The notes beneath the pieces were generated by a model. It ran no database searches. It was given only the letters and a program-made list of their open reading frames with translations, and was not told where the DNA came from. A DNA stretch of 64,000 bases, taken from the NCBI GenBank assembly GCA_047495785.1, contig JBLDXI010000009.1, positions 5,332,001 through 5,396,000 on the forward strand, written 5' to 3'. The position numbers and the translations under genes are program-made. Of the stretch, positions 41,941 to 52,069 are shown piece after piece (position 1 is the first letter of the stretch; each line of letters begins with the position of its first letter). This DNA comes from Lepidodermella squamata (Eukaryota > Gastrotricha).

Positions 41941-43086
41941 ATGCAGCCTACAGGCTCCATGTCAGATGATATTTTGCGAGTCGCTAATAGCAACGATATG
42001 AATGAACTTGACGATCGAGTTCTGCAAGACCTTTACATGTGGGTTGACCAGATTCCTTTATCACGCCCCAAAAAGAATATTGCGCGTGATTTCTCCGATG
42101 GAGGTAAGTTCTGAATTTCTGCTAAGCTCTGAAGTTGATATGTTAAACTATTTTACTTTTTAGTTCTCGTGGCTGAAATATGTAAACACTTCTTCCCCCA
42201 ACACGTTGAGCTACACAACTATGCCCCGGCTAATAATACTAAGCAAAAAGTAGAAAACTGGTACCTCCTCGGCCGGAAGGTTTTCAAGAAATTAAAATTT
42301 GAGATAGCCGATGAGGTTATACGGCAAGTAGCCGCATGTCGACCTTGGGTTATTGAACACGTCCTTCTACTGCTGAGAACACGAATCGACCGAGTGTTAT
42401 ACCAACGAGGCGCAACGCTGAGCCGGACAGCCTCAGATGATAATGTCGCGATTGGAGGCGGCGATCTAAGCTTCCGCGGTGGCAACACGATTGGCGCAAA
42501 AGATTACAACGTAGTGCACGTTGGCAGTATCAACAAGCACCAAAATCCAATGCCGTCTTTTGCTGGCCAGCAAAATCTCAGACCACCACCTCAACAACAA
42601 GGCGGTTTCATGCCGCACCCAACAGCTCGAGGCCAAGGCGCCAATGGCCTACCGCCTCGGCCTTCTCAACTTCCTCGCCCGGTTCAAAACGGAAGGCAAG
42701 ATCCGATTGTTGAAGCAGCATTAGCTAACAAGGTGCCGCGAGTTGCGATGGAAGAGAAAGAGCAGGAACTGTTGGCAAAGGATGAAACCATTCAAATTTT
42801 ACAGGCTAAGGTTCGACGCCTCGAGCATCTCGTCCACCTCAAGGATATACGAATTGAGGAATTACAACAAAAATTGCAACAAATTCAAACCGGCGGCATT
42901 CCAGCGGCGTCTCTCGGACCAGCTAATCCTGGTCAAAGTATGATTCCAGCTCCTCCGAGTAATAACAACCGAGGCCCTCCGCAACACCCGCAGCGAATGG
43001 TTGTTCCTAATGGTGCTGTTCCAAATCACAATGGTTTTCGCGGTAGTAACCAGTACTTGACACAGCAAAACATGGCGGTAAGGTAA
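41941..43086 (+). CDS. SPEF1: Sperm flagellar protein 1 / CLAMP (calponin-homology, microtubule associated)
   Basis: CLAMP binds and bundles microtubules in cilia and flagella (central apparatus) and at epithelial junctions. The model is join(41941..42103,42164..43086), giving 361 aa. The N-terminal CLAMP-type CH domain (about residues 22-125) reads LQDLYMWVDQIPLSRPKKN, RDFSDGVLVAEICKHFFPQ, HNYAPANNTKQKVENW. A Gln/Pro-rich linker follows, then the conserved C-terminal coiled coil EEKEQELLAKDETIQILQAK followed by VRRLEHLVHLKDIRIEELQQ. Human SPEF1 is about 236 aa; the extra length is linker and Asn/Pro-rich tail. The start was chosen as the first ATG after an acceptor-like CATTTTATAG ending at 41894; an ATG at 41998 is possible. 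Confidence 0.88.
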
Positions 43087-43861
43087 TACATGGCCGGCTA
43101 AATAGAAAAACTCACTAGTTGCAAAAATCACATTTCTCTTGTAAATATCTGCAATATGTTAAGAAGCATGTCTCAGCTGAAAGCTTGCCACAACAATTAA
43201 TTTATCTGTGATTTTTGTGATCGGAAAACGTCAACTTACTGCTGCACATCGTGATCAATTGGAAAATGTGTCATTCTCTGATTAAATTCGATACTCAATT
43301 TTGTACATTAGAGATCTTCTGACGGTATGCGGACGCCTATTCGCGATACATCGTCTGTGGCTAAATAGTAACAAGTTTGATAAACAGTTCTGAACTATTC
43401 ACGCGAAAATGCTTGTACCTACAATTTCAATTAAGATATCGTGAATTTTTGTTATCGGTTTTTGCATGGGGTTGAAATGCATCGTGTATCCACAAAAATT
43501 ATCATTTCATTTACGACTTGTTGAATTTTTCATAGCTTTTCGCTGTATTTTAAACCAATGTGCCTGAATATTGATGAAAATAAAATTCAAAACGAATCAT
43601 ATGACACAAGCATATTTTTACTATAATTGAGTTTAATTAGGCCTAAAGCGATCGCGGAATGTATTCCCACGCAAAATCCCCAAATCGTCGATAAGTGGCA
43701 AAGATCAAGGCGAACCGGATGCTATGAAGTTTGCAGCAAAAACCTATCAAATAATTTGAGTTGTGATTACTGAACTTTTTATTCGAATAACTTTACAAGG
43801 ACGTGAAAGATGGCAAAATAATGATGATAGCGACAGTCAAGACGGGTTTCACAAAGTACGG
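43087..43861. other. Intergenic between convergent genes
   Basis: This is the 3'-to-3' spacer between SPEF1 (+) and the RING-ankyrin gene (-). AATAAAATTC near 43580 may be the SPEF1 poly(A) signal. No gene is seen. Confidence 0.45.
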
Positions 43862-46064
43862 TTAGTGACTCTGAACAGTTGATGAATGCTTGGCTTTCAG
43901 CAGCTTCTTTTCCACAGATTCTAGGTATGTCATGATGTCATATTTCTGGGCACTCACTGCGTGAATATAGGGCGTCCAACCATCCTTGTCCTTAGAAAAG
44001 ACCATCTCAGGAAATTTCTTGCATATCTTTTTAACCAAGTCTGGGTAGCTGTATTTTGCTTCAATTGCCATCATCAACGCATTCCAACCGCTATGACGAT
44101 CCGAAACGTTTAGATTTGTGCTGATATCGATCAGCATTTCTGCGATGCCAAATTCTCGTGTTATTAAGGCGGTCATTACAGCATCGCCATTACTTTCGGG
44201 ATCGTGTCGAGCTAAGTATTCCACGATGCCATACCGAGATTCTGAAATAGCCTCTTGGATTGCGGTATTCCATATTCCAAATTTTGTATTGCAGTGTAGT
44301 TTGATATCTGCACCTTTCTCGATCAAAAACTTCACGATATCGAGTGTACCTTGGCGCGCAGCATCACACAAAGGCGTATAACCACGTTCATGTTTCAAGT
44401 TGACATCAACTCGTATTTCTTCGATAAGATACTTCATTACGTCCAGGTGACCTTCTTTAGCGGCAATATGCAACGGAGAACGGAGTTTATGGTCGAAAGA
44501 CAGAGCCAGACTTGCATCCCTCTCGCACAAGAATTTGACGATCTAGATAGAAAAATAGATCAATTCACTGAAATTTGTTGAATTTAAGGGCGAATGGTTT
44601 TACCTCGAGGTGATTCTTCTCAGCTGCCAGGTGAATAGCTGTACCAGCATCGCCATCTGGCTCGTTAGATTTCTCCGCGTAGAATTTAGCCCTGATATCG
44701 GCTCCCAATGTGTCGATCAGGAACCGAACAAAATCGATGTGACCATGCTCACTCGCGTAGTGGAGCATTCTTTTCCAACCATCCTTGTTGCCCTCATTCG
44801 CGAATTCGACAACATATTTGATGCAATCGTGCGGCAAATCACAGAGAAGCTGCTTGATTCCTACCAAGTCTCCGTTTTTGGCAAGACTGCCACAAGCTTT
44901 TGCCACAGAAAAAGGCCCCTAAAAACGGCGAAAAATAGAAGGAAACACAATAACAGTGAACATTAGAAAACTTGTTCACTTACCCGTACCGAATCAGCTT
45001 TCGTTTTAAATTCCACTTTACCTATTTCAGCAAGCTTGATTTTCTCAGCTGAGTAGCTATTAGGGGTGAATTCGATCTCGCAGATATTAAGCGATTGTCC
45101 ATCCGCCATGATGTCGTGAATAATTCCCATCTGATGATCGACATCTTGGAGAAATCTGCTAGTATTGCATAGCTCAGTGCTAGAAAGCTGAGACAGGGCT
45201 AATTCTTCAACGTCCGCTAACTTGCTCATTACCAGCCGGGTTTTGTCGACTTCGAACGTGCTAGCGAGTTTCGCTACCTTAGCTCGCTGCTCTTCCTCAA
45301 TTGTATCGATGCTGTCCAACATTCGCTTTCTAGCAGCTCTTATTTCGGCTACGACGTCGTGTTCATACTTGTCCCAAGTATCGGCGGCACTACGTTTCGC
45401 TTTCGCAGCCTTGATTTTCAAATTCCAACTCAAACTGTCGGCATTTTTCTGAACCCAAGATTGAGAGGATTTCCAGCTATTTGCGACCTAGTTTTCAGGA
45501 TAATAATATCTGATTTTCGAAGGTTTGTACTCACGTTCTGGCCAAGCCACAGTGCTTCGATGCGAACCCGTTCTGTGTGTTGCAAGTAGCAGTATTCGCA
45601 AAAATCAAGCTGACAATGCTCGCATGAAATGGGCCGATCGCTCAGTCCTACATGATAGCATCGGTTTTGGACAAAGTCGAATTGAGAGTTCTTTTCGGTT
45701 TCTTTGATATGTTGGCCTAATCGCATTAAGGCATAGTTTTTGGGAACGTTCTCTGGATTCAGATTTAATGAGATTTCAAGAATTGGCTCGCTAAAACGGC
45801 AACTTACCCTTCGAGTTCTGGCTGTAACCGTGCTTGAAGCCTTTCGGACATTTCATATCAACGCTACCCCACTTCAAGCACGAAGTGCAAATCGAATGGC
45901 CGCAACCAGGAAAGCTTCTTAAATCGCTGTTGATCAAGGAGTGGCTTTGCCTATGACATTCGCTGCACTTCGCCAGCTATGAATTGAAACAAGCAGATAA
46001 ATCAATGAAAATTCGCTCTATATGCGTGGGAACTAACGGCTTTGAATGCTTCGTCGGTGGCCAT
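43862..46064 (-). CDS. RING-finger, coiled-coil, ankyrin-repeat protein (putative E3 ligase)
   Basis: The model is complement(join(43862..44542,44604..44918,44984..45487,45535..45752,45808..45976,46038..46064)), all GT-AG with consistent phases, giving 637 aa. Residues ~10-65 form a RING: CSECHRQSHSLINSDLRSFP, then CGHSICTSCLKWG, then CP. After ENVPKNYALMRL, the usual post-RING strand, comes a second Cys/His cluster (CYHVGLSDRPISCEHCQLDF then CEYCYLQH) in the B-box position but with non-canonical spacing. A long charged helical region follows (about 139-306, coiled coil). The C-terminal half has about seven ankyrin repeats (MLHYASEHGHIDFVRFLI, SPLHIAAKEGHLDVMKYLI, TPLCDAARQGTLDIVKFLIE). The design is TRIM-like with ankyrins as the substrate-binding module. 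It probably ubiquitinates a partner held by the repeats; no ortholog is recognised. Confidence 0.82.
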
Positions 46065-47485
46065 GCAAAACAGCAAATTCCACGTATGGTGTGCAAATTG
46101 CAAATGAACAAATAAACATTTCAAGGTTTTGAAAGCTGTAGAAAAATTATTAAGGTGGATTTCTTAATTTCATGATGAGCATTTTCTTTTTAAACTTTTA
46201 ATCGAAGTAGTGAAACTCAAGGTTCAATGCTATCATCTGCAGTAAATCGGCGGCATAGGAATAAGTATCGATTTCACATTTCACAGAACCCAAATTCGCT
46301 GCGATTTCTAGCGACCAGAATCTCTGAGAAAGGAGCAATTTTTTGACATCTCTGCTTGAACAATGCTTGAAAGAAGATTAAAATACAAATTTGAAATAAT
46401 ATATATCTTCAGTCTGGTTTCAGGCAGCGTATCCAAAACACCGAACGATGGATTTCATTCAGATACACAGATTTTATGAGTAGCCGGCAATCCGAATTTC
46501 TCAATTTGTTGGACACCTAAAATGTGTGTACCTATTTTGCTACCTGCCACGCCAATCAAAATTGAACAAGTAATTTAAAAGATATATTCAAAGGTGACAC
46601 AATTCTGGATTTCATGATATGAAGAGAATTCGAGAACAGGATAAAATAATTGCGACAACCCTAATCAACTTCCCCAAAGAAAATATCAATAATGTATACT
46701 GTTTATCTTTTTTTTAATGTTTTAAATGCATGTTGTGTCGGAATCGAGTGATTTTTCGGGATTTTTTTTGCGGATTTTTTTCCATACACATCAGCAGGTG
46801 GTGTTGAATTTACCTGTATATGCTAATTACTTCCCGGTTATACGTGCGTTCAAAAAGGTCGAATGGAATGGAATAAAACTCCAACGGCGGTATTTCCGGT
46901 ATTTTCTACCCTGTGTTATTTGATATGACGCTAGCGCAAAGGCATTTAACAGCATTCCTGCGTTTCTAATTCATAGCCAACTTTTCGTAAATATAAATCG
47001 CAGGCTTGATAGATTAAATCACATGAAAACTAAAATTAAATTAAATTAGGTTCTATGTCATTCGAGAAAAATCACGAGTAAAGTTATTTTTTTTCCATTG
47101 CCATGCGAAATCTCCCATGAATTTTATTGGGTAACAAAAATAGAAAATTTTAAAACTTTCATAAATGTAGCATTTCGCATTTATTTTTTGACTATCTAAA
47201 TTCTTAAAATTTACGGCAATATTTTAGCGATTGCGTATTTAGAGCATGTTACGCCTCATTTCGATCCGACGAGGCCGAGCACCACCTGTTTCGGCGTAGT
47301 ATTGACACAAGCAAACAGCTCTAGACGTGACATTTCCACCGTTTTTCGCCTCAAATTTAGCATTCCGTGCTTCCGCCTCGAATGCTTGTGAACATCACGC
47401 GCTTCTCCTTTGTTTAATCTCTCTCTCTCTCATGTTCTCCTTAAATTGAAATACCTTTAGCGATTGTTATACTTACACTTTCATC
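46065..47485. other. Divergent intergenic region
   Basis: This 1.4-kb stretch separates the RING-ankyrin gene (-) and the first C-type lectin gene (+). It has a short (CT)n run near 47420 and CTTTAG ending at 47460, 25 nt before the lectin ATG. No gene is seen. Confidence 0.45.
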
Positions 47486-48733
47486 ATGTCGCGCCATTCA
47501 AGTGACGCTTCCATGTTCGCCTTTGTTCTAGCCGCCGTTTTGTGCCTCGCATCGGCGAATGATAGCCGGTATTTCCTGAAATGTAAGTACCCATCCTTAA
47601 CAAGCCATAATTAAATTTGAAATAAATCTAAAAAATGCCCTAATTAAGGACACTTTGATTTCGACGCATTTCGCATTTCGCATTTTTTCATTCATTTTTT
47701 AATTAAAATGTAGAAATTCCCGGAATTTGACCTTGCTATAAGCATTTTTTCGATTTTGCGAGGCTCCATTTGCGCAAACGAGAGCGGGAGGGCAAAAATG
47801 CAAATCTGCGAATGAATTTCTACGAAAATTGAGAAAATCGAGGGGAATGACGTACATATTTTGTTATCTTTAGATGATGACCGCAAATGCGACTCGATGG
47901 GCAAAGCCAGTGACATTTTCGCCGTTGGCCTCGCCGATTGTTCGACCTGCGAGCCTTCGATGTGCCTTCACCTCATCGTCGACACGGCTAAATCATGGGA
48001 CTCGGCAAAAACCTACTGCGAAGACCTGGCAGTTCGAAGCGAGGATGTCCTAACATCAAATCTCGCCGTCATAATGACCGAGGCGAAACTCGAGGCGATC
48101 AAGACCTTCCTGAATGGCCTCGAGGAGCAGACGAAGCCGCGGGGCGTTTGGATCGGCCTGCATTCGAACAGCGGCCTGGCGACTTGCTCGGCCTGGGAGC
48201 GATTCTTGTGCATTATGGGCGCGACTCAGTGCGCGTGCAAGCAGTGGCTGTGGCTCGGCGCTGTGCCCATGCCGGGTACGCCTCAGTACTGGGCGCCGGG
48301 CCAGCCGGCGGGCGCGTGGTCCATCAACGGCGGCAATTGCGCCAAGATGACCAGGGAACACGAGTGGCGCTACTACGACGATCCGTGCTCGAATTCGCTC
48401 AACTTTTGGCGCCAACCCAAGGCTATCCTATGTGAAGCTAGCCGTAAGATTTACCATTAAATTTTTTTTTAATTTCTTGAAATTTAAATTTTCGATGATT
48501 TTCGACACAATTATTGGCTGAATTTTTTTCTGCTATTACCATTTTCTGCCATTTTCGAATTTTTTAATGTTAAAATCTAAAAAACAGTCTTGAAATTTCA
48601 AATTTTAATTTTTGAAAATTTTTAAGTTTAATCATTGAAATCGAATGGAGATTTCATAAATTTAAAGTGATGACTCCTATTGCCTCAAGAAATCCAATTT
48701 ATATTCTTTATTTTTTATTTTCCAGTCAAGTAA
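47486..48733 (+). CDS. Secreted C-type lectin-domain protein 1
   Basis: The model is join(47486..47582,47874..48443,48726..48733), giving 224 aa. A signal peptide spans about residues 1-25 (FAFVLAAVLCLASA). A C-type lectin domain follows: CLHLIVDTAKSWDSAKTYCE, the WIGL core, then PQYWAPGQPAGAWSINGGNC and EWRYYDDPC, ending in AILCEA. Extra cysteines (DCSTCEPSMC) precede the domain. The sugar-binding EPN or QPD triplet is not present; GQP sits nearby. WRYYDDPC replaces WND, so calcium-dependent sugar binding is uncertain. The last exon codes only Leu-Lys and the stop. The protein is probably secreted, with an immune or matrix role by family analogy. Its tandem paralog follows directly. Confidence 0.85.
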
Positions 48734-48846
48734 ATTTCCAGTCGAGCGGAACGAAGTTCATCCTGATCAAGACTAAACAATGATCGACTCACCTTATCAT
48801 TATTTTACCCTCCAATTTTTTGTTTCGGACCTTTTATTTCGCAAAA

Positions 48847-48884
48847 AATAAAATAAAAAAATATGTATTTTTACCAATTTTTAG
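48847..48884 (+). promoter_or_regulatory. Poly(A) signal and acceptor-like site between tandem lectin genes
   Basis: AATAAA at 48847-48852 lies about 113 nt past the first lectin stop. TTTTTACCAATTTTTAG ends at 48884, 12 nt before the second lectin's ATG. Only 44 nt separate the signal from the next ATG, leaving no room for an ordinary promoter. Trans-splicing of a polycistronic transcript would explain this. Confidence 0.45.
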
Positions 48885-48896
48885 ATTTTTTTGAAA

Positions 48897-50003
48897 ATGT
48901 TACGATCGCTAATTTTAGCTGTCACGCTTGGTCTGGCATTGGCGCAAAATCGCCTCTATCTTAAGTGTAAGCTTGACCTATATTAAATGATATTGAATGA
49001 CCTAATTTTATTTTAAAGTCGACGATCGCCAGTGCACTAGTTTAGGGACCGGCGGTGACGTCGCCTCGGTTGGCCTCGCCGATTGCGAGACGTGCCGCGC
49101 CTCGTCCTGCCTCCACCTCATCCACAACACAGCGACAACGTGGGACGCGGCTAAGGACTACTGCGAGAAGCTGCGCGAACTCGACGACGATATGATCAGC
49201 ATCGAAAGCTCGCACCTCGCCATGATTTTGACCGAGGAGAAACTCGACGCCGTGCGCGCCTTCCTCGACAGCCTCAGCGGGTCGATGAAGCCTCGAGCGG
49301 CGTGGATCGGCCTCAGGTCCAACTCCGGTCTCGGCACGTGTTCCGCATGGCAGCGTTTCGTATGCCTGACCGGAACGGCGCACTGCGCGTGCAAGCAGTG
49401 GTCGTGGCTGGACAGCGTGCCGCAGGCTGGCACGCCTAATTACTGGGCGCCGGGCCAGCCGTCGGGCGCGTGGTCGTTCAACGGCGGCAACTGCGCGAAA
49501 ATGGTGCGCGACCACGAGTGGCGCTACTACGACGACCCTTGCTCGACTTCGTTCAACTTCTGGCGCCAGCCTAATGCCGTGCTTTGCGAAGCCACTCGTA
49601 AGAGAAACACCTGAGAAAAAATTTCTTTGAAAAATCTTCAAATCTTCAAAAAATTTGATAATAATAACCACATAATTTAGAAAATTTGAAAAAATTGAAT
49701 TTAATTTAAATTTAAAAAATGTGCTAATCATGCATATAGAAAAGTACAAATTTAATACCCGAAAATTAATTACGGCTATAGTGAAATGCGTCAAATCCAA
49801 AAGTTTTCCTAAACCGGACTACTTTGCCTGTCGCGACCCTAGACCGATTTAGACGAATTTCAATGTGTTTCAGGATTTTAAATAATTTTTAAAATAGCCT
49901 TTAACTCTCTTATTATTAAAGCTTTATAAAACTGTGTCGCGTTTCCGAGTTCCAGAATTTCACACCTTTATTCGTTTTTTTTACAGTGAAGCAAATGGCG
50001 TGA
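48897..50003 (+). CDS. Secreted C-type lectin-domain protein 2
   Basis: The model is join(48897..48966,49019..49597,49987..50003), giving 221 aa. The signal peptide spans about residues 1-18 (MLRSLILAVTLGLALAQ). The lectin domain parallels the upstream gene in every block: CLHLIHNTATTWDAAKDYCE, WIGLRSNSGLGTCSAWQRF, CACKQWSWLDSVPQAGTPNY, WAPGQPSGAW, EWRYYDDPC, AVLCEAT. Intron positions and phases are the same as in gene 1, so this is a tandem duplicate. The last exon encodes LKQMA and the stop, where gene 1 has LK. As in gene 1, canonical EPN/WND ligands are replaced. Exons 1-2 are notably GC-richer than the flanking DNA. Confidence 0.85.
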
Positions 50004-52069
50004 CGAGCGAAGAGCTGATTGCCGAGTGTCCCCACCCTGCCGATCACGAAAATTTCGAATTATTTAGAAATAAAAAAGTTGCGATTCGAAATCGATTTAT
50101 TGTTAGATACAGAAACATGCCTTCCACGTATCATTCTACACTATACTATTTGTTGTCGGCTGTTAACTTGAATAAAACCTGTTTTTAGATAGAGATGAAA
50201 TGACATTTCTCTCATCTGATGAAAAAATTTAATAATAATAATAATAAAAGAATGAGAATTCTTCAATGGCAGGTGTTTCTTGGCGTGACTCAGCCGTCTC
50301 GCCTCATTGACTTCTTTCGCATCATTTTTTCGCAACCCCTCGCCGAAATTTTATTGTTATTTTTTTTACGCGCAATGTCTGTAAACATTATTATTACAGC
50401 AGCCCGCCGCCAATTACTCGCGCCTGCAATAAATAAAAAATGAGGCATCGGAGTTATATAATATTATCTAGCTAAGTATTCGCGTAGCAAATTTTTGTTA
50501 TTGTTTAGGGGTTGTGTAAATACAGACGCGTGGTGAGCGAAATATTCGAGGCGAAAATCCCGATGCAGACGGAGAGGTTTATCACTCACTCTCACAGGGC
50601 TAATTATTATATTTGTTATTGGTTTTTTCTAGGCGAAAAACTCTCATTTTCACGCTTGATTGATTTTATAGCAGATCTGACCAAAATGTGACATTTTAGT
50701 AAAACTGTTTTTCCCGTTTCTTTAAGCGATAAATCACGCTTGGGTGACGACACTTTTACAACCGCCTATTCATCACGTGTTTTCATATATCTTGAAAAAA
50801 AGTCTGCGCGTTTTTTTTGGCAGGTTTGATTAATTTCTTAAGTGGAGTAAATAAATAAAAAAATTAAGAATAAGGCGTGCGCTGCTTTAGAATTTATCGC
50901 CTTGCAGACATTATGCTATGAGGCGTGTCACTAGCTTTTTCACGGTTCATTGATTGCCGATTTCTTTTCTCAATTCTAGATTCTGGATCACCTTGGGAGA
51001 TATTTTTTCCGTCACGCATCATTAGCCGGATTCTTATTACACAGTTAATGGCCCTCGATTGTTGCGTGTAACTTTGAGAATTGTTTTCGCACGTCCCATA
51101 GTATTGCACAAAGCCGGCGGAAACTAACAGGATCGGCCACCTCTATCTCAATATCGATATTTGTGTCATATATCGACGATAAGCGAAAAAATCATCTTTC
51201 ATCCCTCGGATGATTTCGATTTTTTTATTGCTTCCCTCAACGAGAGCATCTATATAGCCGCCAAAAATATATCACATTTCATATAATAATAACGATAATA
51301 TATAAAAGTTCTAATAATATATATATGCGAAAGTAATTATGACTAGGATTTAAGTCATGGCGTCGTGAGAAAAATTATTGTGATATATCATCACGAGTGA
51401 TGGAATAATTGATTCAAACTCAACTTTTTGCTGCGCCAATTTTTCATCTGCTAGGCATATTATATAGGGAAATTCCAAATTAAGGAATCGTTTTCTCTGC
51501 ATGGGAATATTCCAGCCGTTAACCAATAAATTAATTAATCTTAATTCCTATTAAGAATTTTAAACTTTTCCGAGACAATTATTGCAGATTTTTTGGGGTA
51601 AACATAGCAAAAAGAAATTCTAAAAATAGCCTGCGCCCCTCGCCAGACAACAGCTGTAGAGCACATTTCGTTACAGTCGGCATTATAAAAATAAATTAAT
51701 TTCCGCTCCCGTACGTTTTCATACCGGATATATCGCATAAAAAACATGTGTTATTGCTCTCCTATTAATTGTAAAAAATATCCAGGATTTTTGCGGAGAA
51801 CAGCGTGGGTTAATTTGAGGTGTTTTATTGTACTTCAAGAGTCCCAGTTATATGAAAATATTATTAATGCATATAATTTTTATCGACCAAAATCGCGTCT
51901 ATTTTTGTAAAAATTGCTCTAATTTAAGCCGTTTACTTATCGCCTTTTCGTGCTAATATATTAAGTTATTGTGCCGTTTTTTTGCCTAGACACCCTAACA
52001 TTTTTATAGTACAAATTTATTTCCTGTAACAATGGCTATTTCGCTAATTCGATTTCCGTATAGAAAAAA
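50004..52069. other. Intergenic, AT-rich
   Basis: This 2-kb spacer between lectin 2 and the GPCR includes an (AAT)n microsatellite at about 50228-50248 and a TA-rich stretch near 51280-51340. An acceptor-like TTTCCGTATAG ends at 52063, six nucleotides before the GPCR ATG. I see no gene. Confidence 0.45.

Noticed and set aside
49042-49800. 252-codon minus-strand frame opposite lectin gene 2
   Set aside because: It is an antisense shadow of a GC-rich lectin exon running into AT-rich flank, with no domain and a biased composition.
50228-50250. (AAT)n run as a functional element
   Set aside because: It is a simple microsatellite of a kind seen several times in the window, such as near 29640.
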